Part shown: positions 24,126 to 64,000 of the stretch, in pieces
Position numbering within the stretch: the first letter of the stretch is position 1
Layout: each line of letters starts with the position of its first letter
DNA from: Marthasterias glacialis
Lineage: Eukaryota > Echinodermata > Asteroidea > Forcipulatida > Asteriidae
Reading direction: 5' to 3'
Length of the DNA: 64,000 bases
NCBI GenBank assembly: GCA_911728455.2
Contig: OU452239.1
Location: 12,630,328 to 12,694,327 of the forward strand
The notes under the pieces: generated by a model
What the model saw: the letters and a program-made list of their open reading frames with translations, nothing else
Told to the model about the DNA's origin: nothing
Database searches by the model: none
Position numbers and translations under genes: made by a program

Positions 24126-26556
24126 TGTTTAAACAGCTCTGAAATTGTTTCTGAAAATGTATATAAACTTCTTGGTAGGCCCACTTGGTTGTGTGCTCAA
24201 AGTTTGTCCCCTTTGTCTGACCAACGTCGATAGAGTAAAATACTGAACCAAAGACAATTCCGTCTGCAACTTTTGATCGACCATCAAGCGCACTTTGTGG
24301 AATCCCCCCCCCCCCCCCCGTTTTTTACATTAAATTGTGACCAGGGAAACATTGTTTGACCAGTTTCTGATCATGATAATTATGTTCACTTCCATTTTTT
24401 ATTGAGATAGAGAACAAGGTTTCATGGGTATTGATAGTCTTTGTCCAAGGTAATTCAACAGGGGAAAAAAAACTAGAGGCATAAACAGCTGCTCGGCCGG
24501 ATCTTTGATGACAATATTTCAGTCGAGCTCTGTAAATTTCAACTCAGCTTGAGTTCCTTAATCATGGAAGGAGTTTAGAATGCACGCGTGCGCGTGCAGT
24601 ACTTACGCGTAACGCACAAGTTCGCTCACAAAATGAGCTGTTTTTTGTTGCCATTGGCTGATTTTCCCTATTGTTGACGTCATGTGCAGCCCATCAACAA
24701 CAATAGGCCTAAATAAAACAAAAAATCTATAAAACTGCTCATTTCAAGTAACTTTCATGTTGAAAGGGTCTTGAAAAGAGACATTAAGCACCACACCAAT
24801 GCAACGAATCTAGCGCATTTCAAACATGGTTAGCGCCAAAACTGAGAAAGCTAAAAAAAAAAAAAAAAGAAGAAAGAAAACAGGGGGAGAAAATAAACAT
24901 ACACTAAGAAATAAAGGGTTGCTATGCAAAAAAAGATGGACCTTTGTGGTGGTTTATTCTTTTCCAGCGCGGCCACCGGGTCTGCCTGGGAATAATTAAT
25001 ATAGCGACCAAAAATCTCCCATTATTATTAGATATATATATTTTTTAGACAAGCTACAAAGTACAAAAATGGGTGAGACTTTTTAGGTGTCACGTGTCAT
25101 CCTCAGGATGGCACCACCCGGGATGGAGGAAGCTTCCTCCATTTAATTCAATTCAAATCAAACTCAATTCAAAAGTCACACTTCTGTTATGGCCATACAT
25201 ACAGGCATGCAACTTTGCAGCTGATCACTCTGATTTCCTCGTTTTGGGGTTTTTCAGCTGTCCCATTGAAAATTGAAATACAGTACAAATTGTTGTGTCA
25301 GGAACTTTGCACCTTTTTGACATTCTACAGTCACAAACCTGCCTGCCTACCTAAAATGAAGAATGATCATTGCTAGTTTGTAATAAACACACAAAATCGT
25401 CGAAAATGCCTTTGGAGGCATATGGCCCAACAACTCGCCTCACATGACGGGGGAGGGGTAGGGGAGGCTGGGGTGCGGACATCTTCCCCTGCCCTTTCGT
25501 CCTTGACTGGTAGTCGATGGGTAGGCCGGGGTCTATACCCCGGTGTTGAATATTGAGCCTGTTTCGCGGCCCCGATGGGAGTCTATAGCTCTCAAGTTCA
25601 TTTCCGCTTCACGTTCACTACTTCGGGGAAAATAATTATCTCCGGTCACGCTAAACTCAATCCCAGTAGTACATCCTTCTTTTATTTTGTTTACCCTTTC
25701 CATCTTTTCCCCCTTCGTTTTTAAATGTTTCACATATTTTAACGAAGTGGCTGTGATGCAGCGGTGGAGTATATCGCCAGGATTTTTTCTCGGGGGAAGG
25801 GCACATGTTTTTGTTAATCACACGTATCTGGATCATTGTCATGGGGACACCTGAGGGAAGGGCACTGGGAAATGGGGGGGGGGGGGGGCCGTGGAGACGT
25901 GCCCCCACCCACGAGTTGCTACGCCGCTGCCGTGAGAAAAGCAAAACTGAATAAAACTCGTTCACCGCCGGAAAATAATAATAATGAGTGGCTATTTTAC
26001 AGAGTCGGGCAATTTATTTATTAATTATGCCGATTTTAGTTGACTAAAAAATTAATATTCCATACACAAAACACAATATTTAACTTTTTACAAATGGTGA
26101 AGAGCCATCATATTTTCGTTTAATTAAACTATGTAACCAAACCGAGGCTGTAAGTAAAATAGTTTACATATTATTTTGTTTGGTTGAGAGCGAAACTATT
26201 CTTGGTGTAAGACAGGCTTCCGTGACATGATAGTAGCTGCATGATTATGGGCCTTTCCGAAACCACGACTTGGACTTTGGGCTTTGGCTCCGTTTGCCCG
26301 ATTGAAGCCCATATGAAAAGTTCCTAAGCCCAAGCCCAAGCCGTGTATTCGAAAATACTACTTGTGTAACTTTTCTCCCAATATTAATTATTACATAATT
26401 ATTATAATTATAAGTGGTCTTCAGCTGCTATCCGTCGAGTGAGTAAAACGAAGAACGAAACTTTTTTAGCCTATGGCCCAAATCAAGACGGGGCAACAGA
26501 TCAGAGTGCAGTGTGCATGCAATATCTTCTAATAATCAAACACATCAATTCGTCAG

Positions 26557-63330
<36,774 letters not shown>

Positions 63331-63340
<10 letters not shown>

Positions 63341-63449
63341 GTATATTAAGAAAACCTGTCTTTGTTCCTCAAGGGCTGAAGGGGTTTGGTAGCTGGACAG
63401 GTATATTTTGTAACCTGTCTTTATTCCTCAAGGGCTGAAGGGATTTGGT
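63331..63449 (+). repeat. About 60-bp tandem duplication across the SIK3 exon 9 splice donor
   Basis: The units 63331-63390 and 63391-63449 both begin AGCTGGACAGGTATATT and share CCTCAAGGGCTGAAGG, at roughly 88% identity. Each contains the last 10 bases of the exon plus CAG-GTATAT, so the donor is present twice. Confidence 0.92.
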
Positions 63450-63639
63450 TTTACCAATTTAAAGATTTTATTTGTAGTGGCATTTGTCTCCTTGCATTTT
63501 TGGGGGGTTATTACCCTCCTAGTCTTGGTAATGTTTTTGTTATCCAGTGAGTTGACTAACCATTTGAAACCATTCAACTGAGAGGGTTCTGTGTGGTGGC
63601 GCAACTGTGCACAGAACTAAACTGTGTACTGTGTAGATG

Positions 63640-63960
63640 CATTTAGTATCATCCAGTGTGGTTTTGAATGATAGATGAACTATGCTAGCCTGCAATATGG
63701 TGTCATGTGGTGAATGCATCAACACAGTACACAGTCAACCCTCCTACTGTCTGACCAGTCAATATCATCCACTGTGGTTTTAAGTGATAGATGCACTATG
63801 CCAGCCTACAGTATGATATCATGTGGTGAATGCATCAACACAGTACACAGTCAACCCTCCTACTGTCTGACCAGTCAATATCATCCACTGTGGTTTTAAG
63901 TGATAGATTCACTGTGCCAGCCTGCAGTATGATATGTGGTGAATGCATCGACACAATATG
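63640..63960 (+). repeat. About 118-bp tandem repeat, 2-3 units
   Basis: The unit includes CAGTCAACCCTCCTACTGTC, CAATATCATCCACTGTGGTT and GTGGTGAATGCATCAACACA. It reaches close to the window end. A lone diverged unit lies in LRRC58 intron 1 at about 5640-5760. Confidence 0.88.
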
Positions 63961-64000
63961 CACAGTCGTGCCACCCAGCACAATCCGTGCAGATAAATGG

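Larger units (their letters stand above)
21945..26556. other. BUD13-SIK3 intergenic region
   Basis: No gene is visible in 4.6 kb. Landmarks are a short dispersed repeat at about 22100-22165, two CTCF-core-like sites at 23717 and 24117, a (GTTT)n run at 24062-24094, a C homopolymer at 24304-24320 and a G homopolymer at about 25867-25888. The SIK3 promoter should lie in the right half. I found no trace of a ZPR1-like or apolipoprotein reading frame. Confidence 0.6.

Noticed and set aside
21709..26556. ZPR1 or apolipoprotein gene, expected from vertebrate synteny
   Set aside because: No frame in this interval resembles a ZPR1 zinc finger or amphipathic apolipoprotein repeats.

Overview
The window is animal genomic DNA: AT-rich, intron-rich, and full of short non-autonomous transposons, SINE copies and tandem repeats. 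It most likely comes from a marine invertebrate deuterostome. An echinoderm is my first guess, from the protein similarity levels and the repeat style, but I cannot name a species. There are no bacterial operons, phage genes or CRISPR arrays. Four genes can be reconstructed exon by exon, with consistent splice sites and reading frames. They are LRRC58 (minus strand, 4088-7661, 3 exons, 364 aa), PEX19 (plus, 9518-13962, 8 exons, 337 aa), BUD13 (plus, 16501-21708, 6 exons, 644 aa) and the 5' part of a salt-inducible kinase closest to SIK3 (plus, 26557-63340, 9 coding exons, 588 codons visible; the gene runs off the right edge).

Layout. Positions 1-4087 hold repeats and probably the LRRC58 3' UTR. 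LRRC58 and PEX19 are divergent, with about 1.9 kb between their start codons. PEX19 and BUD13 are in tandem, separated by a PEX19 3' UTR carrying TTAA-flanked elements. A 4.8 kb gene-free stretch follows BUD13, then SIK3 begins. SIK3 intron 1 is 27.7 kb (26740-54444) and has no convincing gene. It holds nested transposons, an 867-bp hAT-like element inside a 75-bp satellite, a long fold-back palindrome, and many copies of a few MITE families. SIK3 introns 2 and 8 and the region after exon 9 contain minisatellites, a clean hAT-type MITE with a perfect 8-bp target duplication, and a tandem duplication of a splice donor.

The four genes do not form a pathway. PEX19 imports peroxisomal membrane proteins, BUD13 belongs to the spliceosomal RES complex, SIK3 is an LKB1-activated and PKA-inhibited kinase, and LRRC58 is a leucine-rich-repeat protein. 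The most interesting gene-level observations are the close BUD13-SIK3 linkage, also known in vertebrates, and the duplicated splice donor on the SIK3 exon carrying the 14-3-3/PKA serine. The most interesting non-coding observations are a strong excess of a CTCF-core-like motif and several transposon insertions whose empty or intact counterparts are present in the same window. I see no candidate for a wholly new multi-gene system.
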